Counted from the stretch's first letter, positions 1 through 6,287 are shown. The stretch: DNA of 6,287 nucleotides from Spirochaetia bacterium (GCA_026002305.1 BOBI01000105.1:1-6287); one strand, 5' to 3'. Numbers and translations: made by a program. Notes: generated from the sequence alone by a model not told the origin.

Positions 1-1275
1 CAGCGGGATAATCAAAAACTCATTGATACGCTGCTATACCTGCGCAACCTTGGTAATACCCTTATTGTTGTGGAGCATGACGAACAGACACTGCGCACCG
101 CCGACTACCTTGTGGATATGGGGGTGGGGGCGGGTGTTCATGGCGGCTCCGTCGTGGCGCAGGGGACACCCGCGCAGGTTGCCAAGGTAAAAGAAAGTTT
201 AACAGGCCAATACCTGGCCGGCACGCTCAAAATGGAAATTCCAAAAGAGCGGAGAGCGGGCAACGGCAAATTCTTGCGTATAAAAGGCGCGAAAGAACAC
301 AACCTGAAAAACATAGATGTGGAAATTCCACTGGGAACATTTACCTGCATAACAGGCGTGTCCGGCAGCGGCAAAAGCACCCTGCTTTCGGACATTTTAT
401 ACCCCGCCCTGGCCAACGAAATATATGGCAGCAGCCACTTTCAAGGCAGCTGTAAAAAAATTGAGGGCATAGAGCACATCGACAAAGTTATAGATATTGA
501 CCAAAGCCCCATAGGCCGCACGCCGCGCTCCAACCCGGCAACTTACGTGGGCGTTTTTAACGGCATCCGCGAATTGTTCGCAAGCCTGCCCGATTCCAAG
601 GCGCGCGGCTACAAAGCCGGGCGTTTCAGCTTTAATGTAAAAGGCGGCCGGTGCGAAAACTGCCAAGGCGACGGCACCCTCAAAATTGAAATGAATTTTC
701 TGCCGGACGTTTACGTGGTCTGCGATGTCTGCGGCGGCAAACGCTTCAACAAAGAAACTCTGGACATCCGCTTTAAAGATAAAAACATCGCCGATGTTCT
801 GGGCATGACAATAGAAGAAGCCTGCGATTTTTTTAACTACATACCGCACATCGCACGCAAAATGGACACCCTGCTTTCCGTAGGGTTGGGCTACGTAAAA
901 CTCGGCCAATCGGCGTTGACACTTTCAGGCGGCGAGGCACAGCGCGTAAAACTCGCGTTGGAGCTTTCAAAACGTAGCACAGGCCGCACACTTTATATTT
1001 TGGACGAACCGACAACCGGCCTGCATTTTGCCGATGTCAGGCAGCTTATGGGGGTAATCCAGCGCCTTGTAGACGGCGGCAACTCCGTTGTCATGATAGA
1101 ACATAACCTAGACGTCCTAGCCCAAGCCGACCACATAATAGACCTGGGCCCCGAAGGCGGCGAGCGCGGCGGCAGCGTCATCTGCACCGGCACCCCGGAA
1201 GAAGTCTGCAAATGCAAAGCCTCGTACACAGGCCACTATTTAAAGAACGTGTTACATAGGAATAAAAATGCCTGA
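1..1275 (+). CDS. uvrA: UvrA, excinuclease ABC subunit A (5'-truncated by window edge)
   Basis: This is the damage-recognition ATPase of nucleotide excision repair, which acts in the cytoplasm with UvrB. Frame 1 is open from base 1, so the gene begins outside the window. The GTG at 70 is an internal Val (LIVVEHDEQ), not a start. About 424 residues are visible out of roughly 940 usual for the family. Visible order: the end of the first ATPase domain with its H-loop (VVEHDE, residues 23-28) and GAGVHGG; a second ATPase domain with Walker A GVSGSGKS (119-126); a zinc module CxxC-x19-CxxC (Cys 218, 221, 241, 244); the ABC signature LSGGEAQ (308-314); Walker B LYILDEP (331-337); and an H-loop His near 368 (MIEHNLD). 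All key residues are intact. Usual IGPGAG reads MGVGAG here, inside a G-rich stretch. The stop overlaps the next gene's ATG by 8 bases. Identification is certain. Confidence 0.97.
   Translation, partial: QRDNQKLIDTLLYLRNLGNTLIVVEHDEQTLRTADYLVDMGVGAGVHGGSVVAQGTPAQVAKVKESLTGQYLAGTLKMEIPKERRAGNGKFLRIKGAKEHNLKNIDVEIPLGTFTCITGVSGSGKSTLLSDILYPALANEIYGSSHFQGSCKKIEGIEHIDKVIDIDQSPIGRTPRSNPATYVGVFNGIRELFASLPDSKARGYKAGRFSFNVKGGRCENCQGDGTLKIEMNFLPDVYVVCDVCGGKRFNKETLDIRFKDKNIADVLGMTIEEACDFFNYIPHIARKMDTLLSVGLGYVKLGQSALTLSGGEAQRVKLALELSKRSTGRTLYILDEPTTGLHFADVRQLMGVIQRLVDGGNSVVMIEHNLDVLAQADHIIDLGPEGGERGGSVICTGTPEEVCKCKASYTGHYLKNVLHRNKNA
1258..1261 (+). promoter_or_regulatory. Ribosome binding site of the racemase gene
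   Basis: AGGA lies inside the last codons of uvrA, 6 bases before the ATG at 1268. The spacing is good and supports that start, which overlaps the uvrA stop codon. Confidence 0.6.
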
Positions 1276-2026
1276 AAAACAAAAAAAAATAATCGGTATT
1301 ATCGGCGGGGTTGGACCCTACGCGGGGATTGAATTCAATAAACATATTTTTGACGCGACTACGGACGCGCGTAAAGACGGCGATCATTTAAGTACTGTTC
1401 TTGTATCCTGCCCGTCAATGGTGCCGGATAGAACAAAGTATTTGTTGGGGGAGGAGAGCGAAAATCCGGCTGCCGGTCTTTTTCAGTGTGCTAAAATGCT
1501 GGACGCGGCAGGGGCAGCATATATAAGCATAGCTTGTAATACCGCACATTCAAAACAAATATTTAATGTGTTTTCAAAAATGGTTGCCGAATCATTGCCT
1601 AAAATAGTAATTGTCAACATGATAGAAAGTTGTAAATTGTATTTGCAAAAAAATTACAAATACATCAACAGGATCGCATACCTTTCTACCATTGGAACAA
1701 TCAAAAGCCGTGTATACCACGAATATTTTACGGCGGATGACGGTTGGACATTGTTGGAGCCGGACACAAAAGGCCGGAAAAATGTTCACGATGCAATTTA
1801 TTCGGAAGATTACGGTGTAAAGGCTTTTTCAAATCCTGTAAAGACGGAGGTAAGAAAAATATTTCAAAACGAAATTGAAAAATTAGTTAAAGAGGGGGCG
1901 CAGGCTGTTATATTAGGTTGTACGGAAATTGCTTTTGGTATAAACGCAAACGATTTTCAGATTCCCATATTAGATCCTGCAAAAATCACCGCGGCCAGAC
2001 TGGCGGCGCTAGTACAAAATGTATAA
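1268..2026 (+). CDS. Aspartate/glutamate racemase family protein (amino-acid racemase)
   Basis: The 252-residue cytoplasmic protein belongs to the PLP-independent Asp/Glu/hydantoin racemase family, whose members invert the alpha carbon of an amino acid using two cysteines. Visible marks are an N-terminal glycine-rich strand [10 protein letters not shown] (11-20), the first catalytic motif ACNTAHS with Cys90, and the second motif GCTEIAF with Cys218. The length fits the family (about 230-250), so it is probably active. The substrate cannot be read from sequence: aspartate, glutamate or a broad-specificity role are all possible. The start ATG is backed by AGGA 6 bases upstream and overlaps uvrA by 8 bases; the end overlaps tsaB by 8 bases, suggesting co-transcription and coupled translation. 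Base composition is unusual: 1561-1680 is about 28% GC, against about 52-58% in sampled uvrA stretches. Late acquisition is possible, but the tight overlaps on both sides also fit a long-standing operon member. Confidence 0.9.
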   Translation: MPEKQKKIIGIIGGVGPYAGIEFNKHIFDATTDARKDGDHLSTVLVSCPSMVPDRTKYLLGEESENPAAGLFQCAKMLDAAGAAYISIACNTAHSKQIFNVFSKMVAESLPKIVIVNMIESCKLYLQKNYKYINRIAYLSTIGTIKSRVYHEYFTADDGWTLLEPDTKGRKNVHDAIYSEDYGVKAFSNPVKTEVRKIFQNEIEKLVKEGAQAVILGCTEIAFGINANDFQIPILDPAKITAARLAALVQNV

Positions 2027-2756
2027 AAATATTTTAGCAATTGATTGCGCCGGTGAAATTTTATCAGTTGCTTTGAAACACGGGGATTCCATATTCAATA
2101 CTGAAATAGACTCAGGCAACACCCACAGCGAATTATTGTTAGACGCAACCGAAAATCTTTTACAGCTTGCACGGCTTGATAGGGAGAGCCTTGAACTTGT
2201 AGCCTGTATGAACGGGCCGGGCTCTTTTACGGGGCTTCGTATCGGGTTTGCCGCCGCAAAAGCGCTTGCGCTGGCTCTTAATATACCAATTACGGCGGTT
2301 CCCACACTTGATTGTCTTGCTTTTCCTCATGCGGAATTTTCCGGTTTGGTAATGCCGGTGCTGGACGCAAAGCAAAAACGGTTTTTTGTGTCGTTTTATA
2401 AAAACGGAATCAGGCTAACCGATTATTTAGATATACCCGCCGGTACAATTTCCGAAGAAATTAAGAAACTGGCGGCGGAAACCCTTGCATCGGCGCCGGA
2501 AACTCCTGCGACTGGGTACGGGGCTCTTTTAACCGGCGGCGGCGCCGGTTTGGTTTTTAACCAATTAAAGGATCTTGCGCCGGAAATTAATCTTTATGTG
2601 GAGCCGTCATACAGGCGCGGCGCCGCCGTTTTGCTGTTGAAATATATCGGGGATAGCGATAAAATAGAGCAAGTTGACTGCTCCGCAGCGCCCTTATATC
2701 TACGAAAAAGTGATGCTGAGATTAACTCATGCAGGCGGACAGGCAATTTTAGTTAA
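2019..2756 (+). CDS. tsaB: TsaB, tRNA threonylcarbamoyladenosine (t6A37) biosynthesis protein
   Basis: TsaB is the non-catalytic partner of TsaD and TsaE in the bacterial complex that moves the threonylcarbamoyl group onto A37 of ANN-decoding tRNAs. The protein has 245 residues, close to the usual 220-240. It has the ASKHA-fold N-terminus (ILAIDCAGEILSVAL, 5-19), the THSELLL segment (35-41), and the family signature GPGSFTGLRIG (66-76) followed by AAAKALALALNIP. The C-terminal half is less conserved, as is normal for TsaB. The ATG overlaps the racemase stop by 8 bases (ATGTATAA), and no convincing Shine-Dalgarno lies at usual spacing; GGCGG at 2002-2006 is 12 bases away. Translation may therefore depend on ribosomes finishing the upstream gene. 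The common partner rimI is not adjacent; an HD-GYP gene follows instead. A pair of small inverted repeats lies inside the coding region (2531-2564). Confidence 0.94.
   Translation: MYKNILAIDCAGEILSVALKHGDSIFNTEIDSGNTHSELLLDATENLLQLARLDRESLELVACMNGPGSFTGLRIGFAAAKALALALNIPITAVPTLDCLAFPHAEFSGLVMPVLDAKQKRFFVSFYKNGIRLTDYLDIPAGTISEEIKKLAAETLASAPETPATGYGALLTGGGAGLVFNQLKDLAPEINLYVEPSYRRGAAVLLLKYIGDSDKIEQVDCSAAPLYLRKSDAEINSCRRTGNFS
2531..2564. repeat. Two adjoining perfect inverted repeats inside tsaB
   Basis: AACCGGCG (2531-2538) and CGCCGGTT (2543-2550) form a perfect 8-bp stem with a 4-base loop. It is followed by TTGGTT (2550-2555) and AACCAA (2559-2564), a perfect 6-bp stem with a TTT loop; the two share base 2550. 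On the plus strand the first GC-rich stem is followed by TGGTTTTT, which resembles a weak intrinsic terminator. The bases also encode a Gly-rich stretch (LLTGGGAGLVFNQ), so coincidence is a real possibility. The structure is seen directly; any function is unproven. Confidence 0.4.
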
Positions 2757-2761
2757 AAAGG
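2755..2761 (+). promoter_or_regulatory. Ribosome binding site deciding a TTG start
   Basis: AAAAAGG begins within the tsaB stop codon and ends 9 bases before TTG at 2771. The first in-frame ATG (2795) has no purine-rich sequence at a useful distance, so TTG is the better start. Confidence 0.5.
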
Positions 2762-2770
2762 TAAATATTA

Positions 2771-3874
2771 TTGACTAACCAAAACGATACAGATATGGAA
2801 GAACTTCTTGTGGTTGAAGATGTGAGACCGGCGGTTTCAAGCGCAGCTTCAGAAAATCCAAGCGGTTATAAAACAACGGCAGCTTCTCAAAATGGTGTTA
2901 TCCGCCTTGCAACACCGTCTGCGGCAATGTTTTATTCAAGTATTTTCCCTGTTTTGAATATCGATACCAATTTTTCAATAGTATACGCGAATCCTGCCAG
3001 CCGTAAATTTTTCACAGGTCTTTTTAAACTTGACAATCAGCTTTTTTTCGATATATTTGGAAAATATTTTCAAATCGAGGATGTAAGGGGCATACGCGAG
3101 GCTGTCCTGAAAGGCAAAAACGGGTATTCATGGCATGGTAATGCGCAAATTAAAAGCAGGGAACGTCCGACCGTTCTAACGCGCGTTTATGTTTTTCCGG
3201 CGGGAATAAATATTAAAAGCCCGACATTCTTTACAGTTATGTTTGATGATGTTACCGAGGAAAATAAGGCATTGCTGCGCAGCGTCTTTATGAGTCTTCT
3301 TGAGGCATCAAAATTGAAAGATAATGATACCGGCAAGCACGTTGTCCGTGTTCCGTATTATTCCTCCGAACTTGCAAAAGAACTCTACAACAGGCCCGGT
3401 TATGATATTGTTGACGCAGAATTTATCGAAAATATCGGTTTTCTTGCTTCGATGCATGATGTCGGTAAGATCGGCACCCCCGATGATGTTCTTAACAAGG
3501 AGGGGCCGCTTTCCGATTGGGAATGGCAGATAATGCAGGAGCATACAAAAAACGGCGCTTTTATTTTATCAACCTACCCTAACCCCATGGCAAAAGAAAT
3601 TGCGCTTGCGCACCACGAAAAATGGAACGGCAAGGGCTATCCGTTTAAAATTGACGGCCCCATGATTCCGCTTGCGGCGCGCATTGTTTCCATTGCCGAT
3701 GTATACGACGCGCTTCGTATGCAGCGCAGTTACAAACCGGCCTACCCGCACGAAGTGGCAATGGAGAAAATTTTAGAAAGCAAAGGCTCGCAATTTGATC
3801 CCGACCTTATAGATATTTTCGTTTCAGTATCTAATCGTTTCAATGATATTTACGAACAGAACAAAGACAATTAA
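2771..3874 (+). CDS. PAS-HD-GYP protein, probable cyclic-di-GMP phosphodiesterase
   Basis: This 367-residue soluble protein has a polar, probably flexible N-terminus (1-50), a PAS-like sensor region (about 55-165, with FPVLNIDTNFSIVYANPASR and a closing FTVMFDDVTEENK), and a complete HD-GYP domain (about 170-355). Metal and active-site residues of the family are present: His190, the HD pair H229-D230 with Lys233 (HDVGK), His258, HHE at 281-283, GYP at 289-291 and Asp310 (IADVYDAL). HD-GYP enzymes hydrolyse c-di-GMP to pGpG or GMP, so enzymatic activity is expected. No membrane segment or receiver domain is visible; the signal would act through the PAS region, whose ligand is unknown. The TTG start is chosen for its AAAAAGG; an ATG at 2795 would remove 8 residues. 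The gene follows tsaB by 14 bases and is probably co-transcribed. It ends 7 bases from the convergent lpd stop. Confidence 0.92.
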   Translation: MTNQNDTDMEELLVVEDVRPAVSSAASENPSGYKTTAASQNGVIRLATPSAAMFYSSIFPVLNIDTNFSIVYANPASRKFFTGLFKLDNQLFFDIFGKYFQIEDVRGIREAVLKGKNGYSWHGNAQIKSRERPTVLTRVYVFPAGINIKSPTFFTVMFDDVTEENKALLRSVFMSLLEASKLKDNDTGKHVVRVPYYSSELAKELYNRPGYDIVDAEFIENIGFLASMHDVGKIGTPDDVLNKEGPLSDWEWQIMQEHTKNGAFILSTYPNPMAKEIALAHHEKWNGKGYPFKIDGPMIPLAARIVSIADVYDALRMQRSYKPAYPHEVAMEKILESKGSQFDPDLIDIFVSVSNRFNDIYEQNKDN

Positions 3875-3881
3875 GAAATTC

Positions 3882-5300
3882 TCACCCTATTTTTAACCCG
3901 CCCCGCAACACGGCATCGTTTAGCGCTGTATGTATTGTCTCGCAATAACTTGGGTGCGGCAACACCGCCTCTTTTATTTGCGCGGCCGTTAACGCGCTTG
4001 TTACACACTGCGCTGCCCATGCAATGGTGTCTGTGGCACGGTTGCAATAAAATTGAGCGCCAAGCAAGACTTGTGTGTCTGCAGAAAATACAAGTTTGAT
4101 AAAGCCACGCTCCTGATTTTCCAAAAACGCTTTTCCGTTTGCTCCAAAAACACCCTTACCGCAAATAACCGGAATGTTCTGTTTTTTTGCCGCATCTTCG
4201 CTCAATCCTACCTGTGCAATTTCGGGCGTTGTATAAACACAAGCAGGTATAACAAATTTATGCGGCGCGTGTCCGCCCGCGATAATTTCCACCGCCGCTT
4301 CGGCGGTTGCGCTTGCCGCATGTGCTAATTGGGTTGCGCCGGATACAATATCACCGGCGGCGTATATGCCTTTAACGCTTGTTTCAAAATTTTCATTTGT
4401 TTTGATATAACCTTTTTCGTCAAGGGCGGGCAGTGCGCCGGAACTGAAAATTTCTTTTGCAGTTGATTTTCGCCCTGCCGCCATAAGCACCGCGTCAACC
4501 ACAAGGCTCTTTTGCCCGGTTTCCTCACCTGTTTGCGTCCAGACACGCACTCCATCGCCTTCCGTTGCAAACTTAACCGGCTTTGTCAGTGTCTGAACCA
4601 TTACGCCTTTTTTCTTTAAGAGCAGTGTCGTGTTTTGTCCTATTTCCCTGTCCATATCGGCGAACGGGGTGCGTCTTACAAGCAGTGTTACTTGGGAGCC
4701 TAACGCGCTGTAAATAAACGCAAACTCAATGGCTATAACGCCGCCGCCAATAATGGCAAGTTTTTTAGGGAATAAGCCTTCCCCTTCAAGAAACGCGTCG
4801 CTTGTGTAGACGTGCGGTAAATCGTGGCCTTCCACGGGAACGTGTTCAGGAATGGTTCCGGCTGTTACAAGAATGTTTTTTGCTTCAATTTTGCAGGTGC
4901 CGCCCTCGCAAGTACTGCAGCCCGTAACATTCACCGAATTTACGCTTTCAATCAGGGCCGTGCCTTGAATGAGTGTAACGCCCGCTTTTTTTAAACCGGC
5001 GGTCTGGCCTGTCCTCAGTGTTTCTACAACTTTATTTTTCCATGCAGTTAATGCGCCAAAATCAAAGCCTATATTTTCGCCGCCGCTTAAGCCGTAACGG
5101 CTTCCGTCTTTAACTTCGGCTACCAGGTTTGCACCGTGCAATAGAGTTTTTGTGGGTATACAGCCCCTGTTAAGGCAGGTGCCGCCCACATCGGCTTTTT
5201 CAATTATGCACACACTCATTCCAAGCTGTTTCGCCTTGAACGCCGCCGCCGTCCCTCCGGGTCCCGCGCCAATTATCACTAAATCAAATTTATCCATCAT
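3882..5300 (-). CDS. lpdA: Dihydrolipoyl dehydrogenase (probable L-protein of glycine cleavage)
   Basis: This FAD-dependent disulfide oxidoreductase reoxidises the dihydrolipoyl arm of the H-protein with NAD+. It has 472 residues, normal for the family. Domain order: FAD-binding IIGAGPGG (9-16); redox-active pair Cys42/Cys47 in GGTCLNRGCIPTK; NAD-binding IIGGGVIAIEFA (183-194); second FAD motif GIYAAGDI (311-318); C-terminal dimer-interface motif HPSYCE with the catalytic His449 and Glu454. All catalytic residues are intact. It lies downstream of gcvPB on the same strand, which argues for service in glycine cleavage rather than a 2-oxoacid dehydrogenase, though sharing is possible. There are two consecutive ATG codons. 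AGGAG is 3 bases from the first (5300) and 6 bases from the second (5297), so the second may be the true start. An extra cysteine cluster (Cys128, 131, 136) lies in a loop before the ILVTAG strand. Confidence 0.95.
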   Translation of the reverse strand: MMDKFDLVIIGAGPGGTAAAFKAKQLGMSVCIIEKADVGGTCLNRGCIPTKTLLHGANLVAEVKDGSRYGLSGGENIGFDFGALTAWKNKVVETLRTGQTAGLKKAGVTLIQGTALIESVNSVNVTGCSTCEGGTCKIEAKNILVTAGTIPEHVPVEGHDLPHVYTSDAFLEGEGLFPKKLAIIGGGVIAIEFAFIYSALGSQVTLLVRRTPFADMDREIGQNTTLLLKKKGVMVQTLTKPVKFATEGDGVRVWTQTGEETGQKSLVVDAVLMAAGRKSTAKEIFSSGALPALDEKGYIKTNENFETSVKGIYAAGDIVSGATQLAHAASATAEAAVEIIAGGHAPHKFVIPACVYTTPEIAQVGLSEDAAKKQNIPVICGKGVFGANGKAFLENQERGFIKLVFSADTQVLLGAQFYCNRATDTIAWAAQCVTSALTAAQIKEAVLPHPSYCETIHTALNDAVLRGGLKIG

Positions 5301-5302
5301 CT

Positions 5303-5308
5303 TCTCCT
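5303..5308 (-). promoter_or_regulatory. Ribosome binding site of lpd
   Basis: Read on the minus strand, AGGAGA directly follows a run of seven U at the foot of the intergenic hairpin. Spacing from AGGAG is 3 bases to the first ATG (5300) and 6 to the second (5297), favouring the second start. Confidence 0.75.
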
Positions 5309-5320
5309 AAAAAAAGAATT

Positions 5321-5391
5321 CCCCACACAAGGACATAAAGCACGCAAAGGTAAAAACAAAAATTTTGCGTTCCCCGTGCCCCTGCGTGAGG
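5321..5391 (-). repeat. Long imperfect inverted repeat between gcvPB and lpd
   Basis: Bases 5321-5348 and 5364-5391 are inverted copies around a 15-base AT-rich loop. In minus-strand RNA the 28 positions give 19 Watson-Crick pairs, 7 G-U pairs and 2 mismatches. After a 2-base internal loop, 8 further pairs (5394-5401 with 5311-5318) extend the stem. Each arm is made of three 9-base units; the 3' arm reads CTTTGCGTG, CTTTATGTC, CTTGTGTGG. A U-run (5315-5309) follows immediately, then the lpd ribosome binding site. It could be a dispersed intergenic repeat, an attenuator or leaky terminator, or an RNA processing site between gcvPB and lpd. The pairing is read directly; the role is inferred. It fills most of the 108-base gap, and no promoter could be made out there. 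Confidence 0.8.
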
Positions 5392-5408
5392 TTCTCTTCT
5401 CATCTCTA

Positions 5409-6287
5409 CTAACTGCAGTACCTCAACACAGGCTCGCGGGCGGCTTTTACGTCGTCCGGCCGGCCTATTACCGTTGTAACGGGGGCGGCTTGCAAAGAGG
5501 CCGGGTCGCTTTGCGCCTTTTCGTAAAGCCTCAAAAATGCCGCAATTACCGAGTCCAAAGTCTCAAGCGATTCGGTTTCGGTCGGCTCAACCATAAGCGC
5601 CTCGTGGACGATCAGCGGGAAGTACATTGTAGGCGGATGGTAGCCCTCGTCCTGCAGACCTTTTGCAATATCCATAGCGGATACACCTTTGTCATGCTTT
5701 AGCGGGCCAACATCAATGACAAACTCGTGCATACAGGTGGTGTCGTAGGCGATTTTATACTTGGATTTCAGCTTTTCCATCATGTAATTTGCGTTTAGCA
5801 CAGCATTTTTGGAAATTTCAGGTATATTTTCTTTACCCAGCATCAATAAATAGGTTAGGGCCCTAATAACAATAAGGAAATTGCCGTAAAAAACGCGCAC
5901 CCTGCCTATACTGTCGGGTCTTGAGGCGGGATTTCCATCCAAAGCCAGACCTTCAAGCGGCAAAAACGGCTCTAAAATCTTTTTTACGCCTACGGCCCCC
6001 GATCCCGGGCCGCCTGCGCCATGCGGTGTGGAAAAGGTTTTATGTAAATTTAGGTGTACCACATCAAAACCCATATCGCCGGGGCGAACAATGCCCGCAA
6101 TAGCGTTTAAATTTGCACCGTCATAGTAGTTAAGGCCGCCCGCCTTGTGTACTATTTCTGTAATTTCTAAAATGTTGGTATCAAAAATGCCTAAAGTGTT
6201 AGGGTTTGTCAGCATAAGACCGGCGGTATCCGGGCCCACCGCCGCCTTTAGAGCGGCCAAATCCACGCAGCCGTCTGCCCCCGAAGC
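5409..6287 (-). CDS. gcvPB: GcvPB, glycine dehydrogenase (decarboxylating) subunit 2 (5'-truncated by window edge)
   Basis: This is the PLP-bearing subunit of the split-type P-protein. With GcvPA it decarboxylates glycine and loads the aminomethyl group onto lipoyl H-protein. The frame stays open to the window edge, so the visible 292 residues are the C-terminal part of a protein usually near 480-490; the GTG at 6266 is an internal Val (GCVDLAALK), not a start. Visible motifs: LTNPNTLGIFD (26-36), YYDGANLNA with the PLP-binding Asp56, and NLHKTFSTPHG with the PLP-attaching Lys83, followed by the glycine-rich GAGGPGSGAVGV. The C-terminal half carries the family segments EFVIDVGPLK and PPTMYFPLIVHEALMVEPTETES. 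It ends with two consecutive TAG codons. The lpd gene follows after a 108-base gap that holds a long hairpin. Separate PA/PB subunits are typical of Firmicutes, spirochaetes and thermophiles. Confidence 0.95.
   Translation of the reverse strand, partial: ASGADGCVDLAALKAAVGPDTAGLMLTNPNTLGIFDTNILEITEIVHKAGGLNYYDGANLNAIAGIVRPGDMGFDVVHLNLHKTFSTPHGAGGPGSGAVGVKKILEPFLPLEGLALDGNPASRPDSIGRVRVFYGNFLIVIRALTYLLMLGKENIPEISKNAVLNANYMMEKLKSKYKIAYDTTCMHEFVIDVGPLKHDKGVSAMDIAKGLQDEGYHPPTMYFPLIVHEALMVEPTETESLETLDSVIAAFLRLYEKAQSDPASLQAAPVTTVIGRPDDVKAAREPVLRYCS

Noticed and set aside
120..146. G-quadruplex in uvrA
   Set aside because: Only three runs of three or more G lie close together; the fourth would need GG pairs, so a three-layer quadruplex is not supported.
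205..219. GGCCA/TGGCC inverted repeat in uvrA
   Set aside because: Only 5 pairs and inside codons, too short to support a function.
397..909. 170-codon open frame on the minus strand inside uvrA
   Set aside because: It lies wholly opposite conserved UvrA motifs and its translation resembles no known family; it is a shadow of the uvrA frame.
3060..3071. 12-base palindrome GAAAATATTTTC in the HD-GYP gene as an operator
   Set aside because: It lies deep in the coding region in an AT-rich stretch, away from any start; such palindromes are expected by chance there.
3875..3900. Shared bidirectional terminator between the convergent genes
   Set aside because: The 7-base gap and flanking bases show no stable stem with a T-run on either strand.
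4053..4328. 91-codon plus-strand frame opposite lpd
   Set aside because: It is fully antisense to the conserved C-terminal half of the dehydrogenase, with no ribosome binding site and no recognisable domain.
5376..5702. 108-codon plus-strand frame opposite the end of gcvPB
   Set aside because: It begins within the intergenic hairpin and runs antisense to gcvPB; no family features, so a chance frame.

Overview
This window is ordinary chromosomal DNA carrying two convergent gene blocks. The plus-strand block (about 1-3874) reads: the C-terminal part of UvrA, an aspartate/glutamate-racemase-family protein, TsaB, and a PAS plus HD-GYP protein. The minus-strand block (about 6287-3882) reads: the C-terminal part of GcvPB (glycine decarboxylase subunit 2), then a dihydrolipoyl dehydrogenase that probably serves as the L-protein of the glycine cleavage system. 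The blocks meet tail to tail with only 7 bases between the two stop codons. Both ends of the window cut through a gene (uvrA on the left, gcvPB on the right). No RNA gene, insertion sequence, phage gene or CRISPR array was seen.

Organism: a bacterium with a split P-protein (separate GcvPA/GcvPB type), a cytoplasmic HD-GYP protein, and genes of about 45-58% GC interrupted by AT-rich stretches. This combination is compatible with a Treponema-like spirochaete or another anaerobe. That is a low-confidence inference from gene content and recall, not a demonstrated placement.

Plus-strand layout: uvrA, the racemase gene and tsaB are chained by two 8-base overlaps of the same geometry (ATGCCTGA and ATGTATAA), which suggests translational coupling. 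The HD-GYP gene follows tsaB after 14 bases and appears to use a TTG start. The functions are unrelated (DNA repair, amino-acid racemisation, tRNA t6A modification, cyclic-di-GMP turnover), so this looks like a housekeeping run of co-transcribed genes rather than a pathway. The middle of the racemase gene drops to roughly 28% GC, well below its neighbours.

Minus-strand layout: gcvPB and lpd point the same way with 108 bases between them. Almost all of that gap is one long imperfect inverted repeat built from 9-base units. Its mismatches are mostly of the kind that become G-U pairs only in RNA made from the minus strand, the strand on which the gcv genes are transcribed. It ends in a U-run directly before the lpd ribosome binding site. 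This is the most interesting non-coding signal in the window. I found no clear evidence of a new multi-gene system.
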